A stretch of 64,000 bases of DNA from Oceanobacillus alkalisoli (lineage in GTDB: Bacteria > Bacillota > Bacilli > Bacillales > Amphibacillaceae): the NCBI RefSeq assembly GCF_021556485.1, contig NZ_JAKGBW010000013.1:1-64000 (forward strand), read 5' to 3'. Below are positions 1 through 7,741 of the stretch, in pieces (position 1 is the stretch's first letter; every line of letters begins with the position of its first letter). The notes beneath the pieces are model-generated. The model searched no databases. It was not told the origin of the DNA and worked only from the letters and a program-made list of their open reading frames with translations. Made by a program: the position numbers and the translations under genes.

Positions 1-125
1 CTTCGACATACTCCGATTTAAGTATACCGAAAGGGATATGGAATTAGTAAACCGTTTAGTCTTAATTGGTGAAAACTGTTTACTCTTATTTGTGGAAAAC
101 TGTTGAGTCTAGTTTAGCAGTTACA
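1..125. mobile_element. End of an IS21-type insertion sequence (partial)
   Basis: Seen: three direct copies of a 24-bp unit start at 49, 73 and 97 (core AAACTGTTTA.TCTTATT) and the block ends in CAGTTACA at 125. Directly after this the reading frame of an aldehyde dehydrogenase begins in mid-protein. Known: IS21-family ends carry several internal copies of the terminal repeat and finish in ..CA. Inferred: this is the outer end of such an element, whose transposase genes would lie left of the window. The copy is cut by the window edge, so family assignment rests on the end structure only. Confidence 0.6.
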
Positions 126-936
126 AAGAAACACAGGGAATGATGCAGCATGAAGATACAGCATTAATTCTAGCAACTGGCGGTGGCGGTATGGTCAAAG
201 CTGCCTACTCCTCAGGGAACCCAGCTATTGGCGTAGGTGCAGGGAACCAGTGCTCATTGAAAAAACAGCAGACATCGGACAAGCTGTTGACCGAATAATG
301 GATAGTAAAATGTTTGATTATGGAATGATTTGTTCATCGGAGGAATCAATTATCGTCGAAGCTTCTGTAAAAGAAGAGCTTGTCCAAAAATTAAAGGATA
401 AAGGAGCATATTTCATAGATGAAGTGGAGCAAGACAAATTAAGCCAAGTTCTTCTAAATGAAAAAGGAACTTTAAATCCTCAGGTTGTAGGAAAGCCTGT
501 ACCCGTTCTTGCACAATTAGCGGATATTGATGTTCCTAAAGATGCGAAGTTGCTTATTGCAGCACAAACGAACATTTCTAAGGAAAATCCATTTGCAGGT
601 GAAAAGTTAACGTCTTTACTCACTTTATATACGGTAAATGATTGGGCAGAAGGAATAGAAAAAGCTAGTCAACTGCTAGATATTACAGGACTCGGTCATA
701 CTGCTATCGTGTATTCAACAGATCAAGAAAAAATTGAAGAATTCGGTGTAGCGGTTAATGCATCACGCATTATTGTTAATTCAGGTGGAATATTGGGTGG
801 GATTGGGATGACTACTCAACTTGATCCTTCATTAACATTAGGCTGTGGAACAGCAGGTGGTGGTAGTACAACAGATAATATTACTGTTAAACACTTACTC
901 AATATCCGTCGTGTAGCAACACACTATGAGCGCTAA
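126..936 (+). pseudogene. Acylating acetaldehyde dehydrogenase, 5'-truncated and frameshifted
   Basis: The reading frame from about 127 gives a typical CoA-acylating aldehyde dehydrogenase segment ([14 protein letters not shown], then [12 protein letters not shown]). It then shifts frame near 247, where about four bases appear lost between GAGN and the expected [10 protein letters not shown]; translation resumes at GTG 250. The second part keeps the catalytic cysteine motif (MICSSEES, around residue 28 of the 228-residue remainder) and ends in an ordinary C-terminus (CGTAGGGSTTDNI, HLLNI). Family members are about 450-480 residues, so roughly the first third is missing where the IS end begins. 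The enzyme would convert acetaldehyde, CoA and NAD to acetyl-CoA. It could also have been the aldehyde domain of an AdhE-like protein, but the stop after ATHYER fits a single-domain form. Almost certainly inactive. Confidence 0.8.
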
Positions 937-1168
937 ATAGTAAGTAAAGATGGATATACATGGCTAACTTTTGAATATTACTTCTAATTCTTTTTACTCT
1001 TAATGCCGCTGGAGAAACTCAACCAATTTTGCTATAGATTCGATGCTCAATACTTCCTAAAGGTCAACGGGAAACTTTGGGAACTGACAGTCACTGAAAA
1101 CCAGAAGAGAGCTTGTGAAGACTAGAATAAATAAAGCATACAGGTCCGAAATGCATAATTAATTACTA
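937..1168. other. Gene-free stretch after the dehydrogenase remnant
   Basis: No reading frame that I recognise. It may be decayed coding DNA. The gap goes on beyond the hairpin at 1169-1200 to the HxlR gene at 1423; that last part is AT-rich and shows nothing identifiable. Confidence 0.4.
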
Positions 1169-1200
1169 CCCCCTACCTTTAAATGGTAGGGGATTTATTT
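1169..1200 (+). terminator. Rho-independent terminator
   Basis: Perfect 8-bp stem CCCCTACC / GGTAGGGG with a 7-base loop, followed by a T-rich run. It lies about 230 bases past the dehydrogenase remnant. Confidence 0.7.
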
Positions 1201-1422
1201 ATGAAAGAAATAACTAATAAAGGAAGAACTTTAAATCTCTTTTTATCTACCTCATTTATTTGTGATACGGTTCAACTAAATTCACTGGTAATATATATGT
1301 TCGTACCTAATTTCCATATAAATAAAAGGAGACCAGAATAGTCCTCTGGTTTCTTACCTCATCACTTTTTAATAGTAATTCCTTTATACACAATACCTTT
1401 TCAATTAAACACTCTATCATTT

Positions 1423-1803
1423 TTAATTTGATTTCCCTATTTCTCTTTTGATTTCTTCTATTCGTTTTTTTCCCCAATCATACATCATTTCCACAATTGG
1501 AAGTAATGTCATTCCCAACTCAGTCATTGAGTATTCCACTCTAGGCGGAACTTCTGGATAAACCTCTCGATGTACAATGCCGTCTTCCACCAATTCCTTT
1601 AATTGATTCGTTAAAATTTTGTGGGATATTTTAGGAAATAATCTTTGCAATTCACTAAAGCGGTGCGGACCTTCAACACCTAAATGCCATAGAATCACAA
1701 CTTTCCACTTTCCACTGATAATCGATAAAGTAAGTTCTTTTTCACAGTTGTAATCACCATTTATTATCTTCTCTTTAATTTCATCTCTAAGTGTATCCAA
1801 CAT
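1423..1803 (-). CDS. HxlR-family transcriptional regulator
   Basis: A 126-residue winged-helix protein of the HxlR/YodB family. It has the family layout: an N-terminal cysteine (Cys20, in [16 protein letters not shown]), the KW.. first helix, the recognition region around [24 protein letters not shown], and the wing ending VEYSMTELG. In B. subtilis relatives (YodB, HypR) the N-terminal cysteine senses electrophiles or oxidants. ATG start with GGAGG eight bases upstream. It is divergent from a DJ-1/PfpI gene across 135 bp that carries an inverted repeat, so control of that neighbour by cysteine modification is a reasonable inference. No target is proven. Confidence 0.85.
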   Translation of the reverse strand: MLDTLRDEIKEKIINGDYNCEKELTLSIISGKWKVVILWHLGVEGPHRFSELQRLFPKISHKILTNQLKELVEDGIVHREVYPEVPPRVEYSMTELGMTLLPIVEMMYDWGKKRIEEIKREIGKSN

Positions 1804-1826
1804 ATCTTCGGCCTCCGCATTTAATT

Positions 1827-1891
1827 GTTACTTTAAGGTTACTCTGTTACAAAAAAGTGCATTCTTCTCAGAATTACAAACAGGTTGTAAT
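1827..1891. promoter_or_regulatory. Probable HxlR operator region between divergent genes
   Basis: A perfect inverted repeat ATTACAA-N5-TTGTAAT lies at 1873-1891. GTTAC is repeated at 1827, 1838 and 1846. The inverted repeat overlaps a plausible -10 (TATAAA) for the DJ-1 gene. Binding by the adjacent HxlR protein is inferred. Confidence 0.5.
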
Positions 1892-1938
1892 ATAAATATG
1901 TGAGTTAAAGATAAACCATTTTAGGAGGAATAGCAATT

Positions 1939-2457
1939 ATGAGTAAAAAAGCACTTTTAATTATACCACCCGAAAGATTTAATGAAGATGAATTATTTAA
2001 ACCGAAAGAGGCACTTGAAAATGCAGGAATAGAAGTAACAATTGCAAGCACAAAAACTGGCGAAATTATTGGCGACTTTGAAGGTAAGGCAATTTCCGAA
2101 AAGGTCTTCTCCGATACTACAGCAACCGACTTTGACGTTATTTCTGTCATTGGCGGATCTGGCACAAATGATCATCTTTGGGAAAACAAGGAATTATCCA
2201 CCTATTTAAAGAAAGCATATAAAGATAATGTTCTAGTTACCGGAATTTGTGCTGGTGCAGTCACTGTTGTGAAAACCGGATTACTTGAAGGTAGAGAGGC
2301 AACTTGCTACCCTGTTGACGTACAAAAAGACCAACTGAAAGAAAATGATGTAAAATATGTCGAGAAACATGTCATTGCACATAGTGACATTATTACAGGT
2401 GACGGCCCAGATGGCGCCGAAGAATTTGGAAAAGCACTAGTTAATGCAATAAACTAA
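1939..2457 (+). CDS. DJ-1/PfpI family protein (type 1 glutamine amidotransferase-like)
   Basis: A 172-residue single-domain flavodoxin-like protein of the DJ-1/PfpI superfamily. The nucleophile elbow is visible as VTGICAGAVTVVKTG, with the reactive cysteine at about residue 107. The glutamate of the N-terminal region lies in IIPPERFNEDEL, and C-terminal HVIAHSDIITGDGPDGAEEFG is typical. Members act as stress-related deglycases, glyoxalases or peptidases; which applies is not decidable here. Its promoter region is shared with the HxlR regulator gene, which suggests induction by electrophile stress. A second, more distant paralogue sits at 62472. Start ATG with GGAGG upstream; terminator at 2473. 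Confidence 0.85.
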   Translation: MSKKALLIIPPERFNEDELFKPKEALENAGIEVTIASTKTGEIIGDFEGKAISEKVFSDTTATDFDVISVIGGSGTNDHLWENKELSTYLKKAYKDNVLVTGICAGAVTVVKTGLLEGREATCYPVDVQKDQLKENDVKYVEKHVIAHSDIITGDGPDGAEEFGKALVNAIN

Positions 2458-2472
2458 CATAAAAGATGATAT

Positions 2473-2501
2473 AAGCCTTTGGTGTATACCGGAGGCTTTT
2501 T
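2473..2501 (+). terminator. Terminator after the DJ-1/PfpI gene
   Basis: An 11-bp stem AAGCCTTTGGT / ACCGGAGGCTT with two G-U pairs, followed by T's. Confidence 0.65.
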
Positions 2502-2596
2502 AAATGTTTAATCTTCTCTTATTCCTTATTTTATGTTAGTAAATAACTTATCTAACCACTGATTTTCAAGCACAATCTCTACTCTTTGTTTTACCA

Positions 2597-3076
2597 CTAT
2601 TTGTGATACGGTTCCCCCCTAATAATCCTAAACCCCCGATACACCTGCTCCAACAATACCAACCGCATCAACTGATGAGGAAACGTCAGCTTCGAAAACG
2701 ACAAGGCAAAATCACTCCGCTTCCTTACCTCATCACTAATCCCAAGCGACCCGCCAATCACAAAAGCAACCTTGCTTTTACCATACGTTGCAAGCTCATC
2801 CATTTTCGCTGCGAGACCAACTGACGTCAGCATTTTACCTTCAATTTCTAATGTAATGACATACGTATCCTGCTTAATCGCTCCTAGAATTCGTTCGCCT
2901 TCTTTTCGTTTCACGGTTTCCATTTCCGCATTACTCATCGTTTCAGGAGCTTTCTCGTCGGACAGTTCAACAATGGAAACATCGGCATAACTCGAAAGCC
3001 GTTTCAGATATTCCTGAATACCTTGCTTGAGGTATTTTTCCTTTAATTTACCGACAGATATGATTGTTATTTTCAT
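2597..3076 (-). CDS. rlmH: 23S rRNA (pseudouridine1915-N3)-methyltransferase RlmH
   Basis: At 159 residues it is full length for RlmH (B. subtilis YydA). It is a small SPOUT methyltransferase that methylates pseudouridine 1915 in helix 69 of 23S rRNA, using S-adenosylmethionine on assembled 70S ribosomes. The SAM-binding trefoil knot is visible as [10 protein letters not shown] (about residues 105-114). The C-terminal [17 protein letters not shown] helix and terminal GEPYHK are conserved. In B. subtilis it also lies downstream of the wal/htrC operon; here an ABC exporter and several other genes intervene. Confidence 0.95.
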   Translation of the reverse strand: MKITIISVGKLKEKYLKQGIQEYLKRLSSYADVSIVELSDEKAPETMSNAEMETVKRKEGERILGAIKQDTYVITLEIEGKMLTSVGLAAKMDELATYGKSKVAFVIGGSLGISDEVRKRSDFALSFSKLTFPHQLMRLVLLEQVYRGFRIIRGEPYHK

Positions 3077-3091
3077 CTTCGTTCTTCCTCT

Positions 3092-3604
3092 CTATTTCCA
3101 CTCGTATTCACTTTTATTATCTATCATATCCTGTTTCAGCCAAGCTAGTAACGCAGCTGTTTCATCACGCTTAAAGGTAGGGAACACAGCCGCGCTCCCA
3201 AAGGAAAAAGGGGACACAACTGCTTTTACATTCTCCACTCTATCAAGCAACCTTCGTTCCTTTTCCTCTGACAAAAGCACGAGCTTAGGAAATGGCTTTT
3301 CTTTAAATCCTTCCACCACAAGGACATCCATTTTCATAAAAGCATAAAAGTCAATAAGCTGTTCCACCTTCAAATTTGGAGCTGTAAACTGAAAAACTCC
3401 TTCTCCCTCGACCCCTGCAAACATTGCGCCGGCCTTGCGATGCTGCTCGCTGTCCGTGTCACTAAAACCAAGTGGAATGCCGCCATGGCCATGATGCTTA
3501 AGCGACCCTACCTTAAATCCTGCTTCCGTAAACATTTTAATGATTCGGGTAGAAAGGGTCGTTTTTCCACTATTTTTGTACCCGGCAATTTGAATGATTC
3601 TCAT
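3092..3604 (-). CDS. mobB: Molybdopterin-guanine dinucleotide biosynthesis protein MobB
   Basis: A P-loop GTPase of about 170 residues (GYKNSGKTT at residues 8-16) that assists attachment of GMP to molybdopterin, forming the bis-MGD cofactor with MobA. The motif GSLKHHGHGG and VVEGFKEKPFPKLVL (the Walker B/guanine region) match the family. The frame is open upstream to a TTG at 3622, but the ATG at 3604 has GGAGAG ten bases upstream and gives the family start MRIIQIAGYKNSGK, so I chose it. No other molybdenum cofactor genes are in the window, so it is an isolated member of its pathway here. Confidence 0.88.
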   Translation of the reverse strand: MRIIQIAGYKNSGKTTLSTRIIKMFTEAGFKVGSLKHHGHGGIPLGFSDTDSEQHRKAGAMFAGVEGEGVFQFTAPNLKVEQLIDFYAFMKMDVLVVEGFKEKPFPKLVLLSEEKERRLLDRVENVKAVVSPFSFGSAAVFPTFKRDETAALLAWLKQDMIDNKSEYEWK

Positions 3605-3728
3605 CCTGATTCTTCTCTCCAATCCCTCTGTAGAGCAGTTTGTTCTCTTATTTTAAAAAATGTATTTTGTTTATTTTTTTACAAAACGGTTATTATACAT
3701 AATATCACTTTAAAGGAGTGAGGAATCT

Positions 3729-3902
3729 ATCGCGGACCAGAGAGATAGATTGGTGGTCCAGATTGAGAAAAAGCGATTGAAAATGTACGAAGCTTATACG
3801 AACAATGCCACTTATGAAAAGCTAATAAATATTTCACAGGAACTTGACCAATTGCTTAATCAATTAGCGACACTCAATCAAAAGAGAAAACAGGAGAAAT
3901 AA
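3729..3902 (+). CDS. Spo0E-like aspartyl-phosphate phosphatase (small)
   Basis: A 57-residue reading frame with the Spo0E signature: a first helix IEKKRLKMYEAY, then ISQELDQLLNQL with the conserved S-x-E-L-D. Such proteins dephosphorylate Spo0A~P and delay sporulation. The frame is open from 3714 but has no ATG or GTG. AAAGGAG at 3712-3718 is followed ten bases later by ATC (3729); the first conventional start is TTG at 3750, which has no Shine-Dalgarno and would give 50 residues starting just before the first helix. I list the ATC position as the ribosome-site-supported start but treat it as uncertain. It stands alone, followed by a strong terminator. Confidence 0.7.
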   Translation: MADQRDRLVVQIEKKRLKMYEAYTNNATYEKLINISQELDQLLNQLATLNQKRKQEK

Positions 3903-3963
3903 TTTCGGCGTAGGATAAAAAGGTTCATGTACTAGATAAAGAATCAACCTACATAAGAAACTA

Positions 3964-4001
3964 AAAAAACCGAACAAGCACGATGGATTGTTCGGTTTTT
4001 T
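3964..4001. terminator. Bidirectional terminator between spo0E-like gene and CNNM/CorC gene
   Basis: A 14-bp perfect stem AAAAAACCGAACAA / TTGTTCGGTTTTTT with a T run on both strands. It serves the convergent genes on either side. Confidence 0.9.
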
Positions 4002-4055
4002 CCTGCATTTTTTTCGACATCATTCGACAAAATGAAAAGCATAAGGATTCGTTTT

Positions 4056-5279
4056 TCATTTCACAATCTGTACTTTACGGATGGTGCGGTCTTCTACTGT
4101 GAGGATTTTAAAAGTAAGATTATCTCGTTCGAGTGTGTCGCCGGTTTTTGGAAAGTCCTTGAATTCGCTTAGTAAGTAGGCGGCGAGAACGTCCTCTTCC
4201 TCAGGGATTTCTGTTTGGAATATTGTATTTAAACGGTGCAACGTAACTTTTCCATCACAAATTACTTTCGTTGGTGTCAGTTTTTCAATTAATACTTCAC
4301 TTTCTTCATCCATCTCATCATGGATCTCAAGTCCGATCATTCCTTCAATAATATCTTCGTGCGTGATAATTCCCTCTGTCCCGCCATATTCATCTAGCAC
4401 GATGGCGAGATGTCTCCGTTCTTTCGTCATCTTGCGGAAAATCTCTTCAATCGGCTGGAATTCATAGACAACGAGTGGATCGGAATCGATAAATTCCTCC
4501 AATTTTCGTTTGGGATTCACAGACCATGAAAGTAAGTATTTCGTATGCATGATTCCGACGATATTATCGATATCTTCGTCATAAACAGGGAAGCGTGTAA
4601 ATCGGTTATCAATCGCAAAATCACGCACTTCTTCATAAGTGGACGAGATTGGCAAGGCGACAATATCTACCCGGGGTGTTTTCATAACATCACGGACATT
4701 TAAATTGTAAAAATCCAGCACACCTTTAATCCGGTATGATTCATCTGCTCGGAATGTTCCTTCGAGCCCCGCAAGTTCCACGAGTGTTCGCAGTTCATCT
4801 TTTGAGACGGAGACTTCTTCCATTCCCTCCTTATGAAAACGATTTGTGATAAGAAGCGACATTTTCCCGAGGAGCCAAATAATTGGCTTTAATATTTTGA
4901 TAACACCCTGAATAATGGGGCATACTGCTGATGCAATTTCTTGCGGGATTGCTCGGGCTATTGTTATTGGAATGATTTCCGCAAAAATGATGATCGTCAA
5001 AATCGTAATCGTAACAGCTAAAATCGTGTTAAAGTTTGTATCCAACGTCCAATAAACGACAAGGGAAACGATGGAAAGATCCACGATATTATTGCCGATT
5101 ACGTTCACGATATACAGTTCGCTCGGATTTTCGATAATTCGCAAGAGCTTTTGTGCTTTTTTGTCCTCATTTTTTGCCTGGGTTTGCAGTTTTACCGGAT
5201 TTAACGAGGTGAGCGCTGTCTCACTTACAGAGAAGAAAATCGATAGAACGAATAGTATAGCGATGATCACAATGATCAC
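4056..5279 (-). CDS. CNNM/CorC-type membrane protein with CBS pair (hemolysin C family)
   Basis: 407 residues, usual for this family (B. subtilis YhdP/YugS/YqhB type). Order: CNNM (DUF21) membrane domain with about four helices (residues 1-165, beginning IIVIIAILFVLSIFFSVSETALTSLN); a CBS-domain pair (about 195-320, with MKTPRVDIVALP and LAIVLDEYGGTEGIITHEDI); and a C-terminal CorC/HlyC domain (about 330-407). Homologues export or sense Mg2+ (MpfA in B. subtilis) with nucleotide control through the CBS domains. The exact ion here is inferred from the family. GTG start nine bases after GGAGG. Single gene between terminators. Confidence 0.9.
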   Translation of the reverse strand: MIIVIIAILFVLSIFFSVSETALTSLNPVKLQTQAKNEDKKAQKLLRIIENPSELYIVNVIGNNIVDLSIVSLVVYWTLDTNFNTILAVTITILTIIIFAEIIPITIARAIPQEIASAVCPIIQGVIKILKPIIWLLGKMSLLITNRFHKEGMEEVSVSKDELRTLVELAGLEGTFRADESYRIKGVLDFYNLNVRDVMKTPRVDIVALPISSTYEEVRDFAIDNRFTRFPVYDEDIDNIVGIMHTKYLLSWSVNPKRKLEEFIDSDPLVVYEFQPIEEIFRKMTKERRHLAIVLDEYGGTEGIITHEDIIEGMIGLEIHDEMDEESEVLIEKLTPTKVICDGKVTLHRLNTIFQTEIPEEEDVLAAYLLSEFKDFPKTGDTLERDNLTFKILTVEDRTIRKVQIVK

Positions 5280-5365
5280 TTGGTTTTTCCTCCTTCAAGA
5301 TACTGAGTTCACGTCTAGGTAAAGAAAAGAAAACACCGTTCCTAAGGAATGTGCTTTCTTTTCAA

Positions 5366-6529
5366 TTAGAATAAGTTTTGAATAAATAGGCGAATGACAT
5401 CTGCTCCGGCAACGAATGTACCTAAGGAGCTGCCAAGATTTGCCAACACGATAACGAGTAAGACACGGGTCACTTTATTATTCCAAAATCCTTTGACACT
5501 TGTCACGTCATCTGCTAATGTTTCAAAATCGCGGACGAGTGGCTTTTTCATCCATGCTTGGACTAATCCCGCAAACCAGCCAGCTGCAAGAAATGGGTTT
5601 AAAGATGTAAATGGCGCTGCAACAATTGCTGTAAGCACAGCGAGTGGATGACCAAGCGCAATAATCGTTCCGAGACCCGCTAAAGAACCGTTCCAGAGGA
5701 GCCAGCTCCAGATTTGCTGCATCCCAGCATCCGGATTTTGGAAAAAGGTTAGTGCAATGAGCGCGATAATGACGAGTGGAATCATCCAGCCAATAACTTT
5801 TGGTGCTTTTGACTTGGGCGGCCGCTTCGTCAATGCTTTTAAATCTTGCTTCTTATGTATTTCTTTTGTAATCCCGGGCACATGGGCCGCTCCTAGAATA
5901 GCGACGATTTTCTCTCCTGGTGCTTCTTTAATTTTCTGGGCGAGGTATTGGTCTCGTTCATCAATCAACGGCTTTTTCAGCCGCGGAAAGTTCTCCGTTA
6001 TTTCTTGAAGCATTGCATTGATGGTGTCCTGTTGCTTCATTTTCTCTAGCTCTTCTTCGGTAATTGTTTCATTACTGAAGATGCTGAAAATAATTTGGCT
6101 GAGCAGTGTGGCTTTTCCTTTGAGTCCGATATTCCCCCAAATTCGTGAAAACGTGACCTGAATATTTCGGTCAGCGAGAACGAGCTCTGCTCCGACATCT
6201 TTCGCCGATTCGATTCCTTGAATCATTTCCTGGCCAGCATTAATACCAAATTGTTTTGCCATTCGTTTTTGAAAAGAGGAGATGGCAAGGTTCATAAGGA
6301 GTAACGATGCTTTCTTTTGCTTGATTACTTTAAAAATATCAGTTTCCTGCCATTTGTTTCCGTCGGTTATCGATTGGTAACGTTGCTCGTCCAGTTCAAT
6401 ACAGACAGCATCTGGTCTTTCTTCTTCGATAACATCTTTTACCTGCTCGGCACTTTGCTTGGAAACGTGCGCCGTTCCGACCAGAATGATTTCTTTCCCG
6501 TTTATTTCTAATCGCGTTATATTATCCAC
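5366..6529 (-). CDS. TraB/PrgY-family membrane protein
   Basis: 387 residues. The N-terminal half is the TraB domain, with the paired signature motifs GTAHVS (residues 18-23) and GAAHVPGI (about 213-220) plus the acidic CIELDEQRY, which together resemble the metal-binding motifs of the TIKI/TraB/GumN superfamily. The C-terminal part has about four membrane helices from residue 245. Family members have been linked to pheromone shut-down in Enterococcus (PrgY) and are proposed to be membrane metalloproteases; the role in Bacillaceae is unknown. GTG start, upstream AGGAAGG. Transcribed alone. Confidence 0.85.
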   Translation of the reverse strand: MDNITRLEINGKEIILVGTAHVSKQSAEQVKDVIEEERPDAVCIELDEQRYQSITDGNKWQETDIFKVIKQKKASLLLMNLAISSFQKRMAKQFGINAGQEMIQGIESAKDVGAELVLADRNIQVTFSRIWGNIGLKGKATLLSQIIFSIFSNETITEEELEKMKQQDTINAMLQEITENFPRLKKPLIDERDQYLAQKIKEAPGEKIVAILGAAHVPGITKEIHKKQDLKALTKRPPKSKAPKVIGWMIPLVIIALIALTFFQNPDAGMQQIWSWLLWNGSLAGLGTIIALGHPLAVLTAIVAAPFTSLNPFLAAGWFAGLVQAWMKKPLVRDFETLADDVTSVKGFWNNKVTRVLLVIVLANLGSSLGTFVAGADVIRLFIQNLF

Positions 6530-6681
6530 AAGTATAGATTCCTTCCTTTGATTAATCCTTGGGCCCGTTAAAAATGCTTATTACTTCTATAATAAACTAG
6601 CGTCCAGTGAAAATAAAATAAAATGTGCTTTTTGCTCGATTCTTTTTCAAATAGGACTTTCTTTTTAAGGAGGAACTTTGT

Positions 6682-6708
6682 ATGATTAAAAATAAACAGA
6701 TAGCTTAA
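6682..6708 (+). other. Possible 8-codon leader ORF
   Basis: AAGGAGG is followed eight bases later by ATG and a frame encoding MIKNKQIA, then TAA. The stop is 33 bases before the GNAT start. The ribosome site is stronger than that of the gene it precedes. It could be a leader peptide or the relic of a start moved by deletion. Confidence 0.3.
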
Positions 6709-6741
6709 TAATGGGTATCGGTAAATAAGAGGGGGAGTAAC

Positions 6742-7281
6742 ATGCTTGAATTAGATTTTGATGAAGAGATTACATTAAGGATTATTCAGGAATCAGATGC
6801 CAGTGAATTGTTCGAGCTGACGGAAAAATCACGGGCGGAGCTTCGCGAGTGGTTGCCATGGGTTGACGGGACACAAACGGAGCGGGATAGTCTTGCGTTT
6901 ATTCAGCATTCACTTGAAGCGTACGACGCGAAAAAGTCGTTAAACTGTGGAATTATCTACAATGGCAAACTATGCGGAATGCTCGGTTTTAATTTAGTTG
7001 ATTGGCCAAATCGTGTCGGGCATATCGGCTACTGGCTTGCGACAGACATGGTCGGGCGTGGCATTATGAGCCGGGCAGTCAGCGGACTTGTGCATTATGG
7101 ATTTTATGAGCTTGATTTAAACCGGATGGAGATTCGTGCCGCAGTTGGGAACCGGAAGAGTCGGGCGATTCCAGAGCGGCTGAATTTTAAAGAAGAAGGA
7201 ACAATCCGACAGTCCGAGTGGCTGTATGACCATTTTGTAGATCATGTCGTTTACGGTATGCTTCGCTCTGAATGGGAGTGA
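6742..7281 (+). CDS. GNAT N-acetyltransferase, RimL/RimJ type
   Basis: 179 residues, the length of ribosomal-protein-serine-type acetyltransferases (B. subtilis YdaF, RimL). It transfers acetyl from acetyl-CoA to an amino group; the substrate is not known here. Visible: the N-terminal LRIIQESDASELFEL, WLPWVDGT, the acetyl-CoA-binding strand GYWLATDMVGRGIMSRAV (about 93-110), and LNRMEIRAAVGNRKSRAIPERLNFKEEGTIR, the RimL signature. Start ATG with GGGGAG upstream. It is the only plus-strand gene between the CNNM/CorC gene and yyaC's neighbourhood, facing the minus-strand DUF3889 gene. Confidence 0.88.
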   Translation: MLELDFDEEITLRIIQESDASELFELTEKSRAELREWLPWVDGTQTERDSLAFIQHSLEAYDAKKSLNCGIIYNGKLCGMLGFNLVDWPNRVGHIGYWLATDMVGRGIMSRAVSGLVHYGFYELDLNRMEIRAAVGNRKSRAIPERLNFKEEGTIRQSEWLYDHFVDHVVYGMLRSEWE

Positions 7282-7292
7282 GTATTTTGTTC

Positions 7293-7637
7293 TTATCGGT
7301 CGGTTTCCTGGAATGTTATATCGATCATTTCTTCCGTTTCTTTGTTATAACGAATATCGATATAGACGCCAAATTCCTTTTCCTTGCCGCGCAGCCATAA
7401 TTTAAACTTTTCCGTTGTTATTCCGTCCCTTGTAATCGCACCGATATGTAAATAATCGATGATTGCAGCTTCAGGGTACCTCTCCTTCGTTGCTTGCATG
7501 GCGATTCGGCCCCATTGGGCGTAGGAAGGGGCTTCTTCCTCTGTGCTCGGTTCATTTTGTGTTGGATTTGCAGTTGCAGCGATTGGAAAGAGGAAAAGTG
7601 AAATAGTGATTATCGTGAATAGTAACTTGCCCATCAT
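7293..7637 (-). CDS. Secreted DUF3889 protein (YqzG/YhdC type)
   Basis: 114 residues with a clear signal peptide (KLLFTIITISLFLFPIAATA, cut expected after residue 22 or so) and a DUF3889 domain: YAQWGRIAMQATKERYPEAAIIDYLHIGAI, then an E/K-rich strand ending in VYIDIRYNKETEEMIDITFQE. B. subtilis YqzG and YhdC are relatives; none has a known function. Fold is expected to be cystatin/BLIP-like and extracytoplasmic. Two in-frame ATGs (7637 and 7634) share the GGAG site. Confidence 0.8.
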   Translation of the reverse strand: MMGKLLFTIITISLFLFPIAATANPTQNEPSTEEEAPSYAQWGRIAMQATKERYPEAAIIDYLHIGAITRDGITTEKFKLWLRGKEKEFGVYIDIRYNKETEEMIDITFQETDR

Positions 7638-7693
7638 GATCAGCTCCTTTTTATATAGGTTGTGTTTTTAAAAAATATTTATGAGGAAAAATA

Positions 7694-7740
7694 GAAAAAG
7701 CATGTCCACCTCCTTTTAAAGTGAGATGGATATGCTTTTT
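7694..7740 (-). terminator. Terminator after the ABC exporter
   Basis: Stem AAAAGCAT.TCCA / TGGATATGCTTTT with runs of A and T on the two sides; it directly follows the exporter stop codon on the minus strand. Confidence 0.75.
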
Positions 7741-7741
7741 A

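Noticed and set aside
950-1140. Possible transposase remnant in the gap after the dehydrogenase
   Set aside because: A short stretch vaguely recalls an IS1595-type C-terminus, but too short and unsupported to call.
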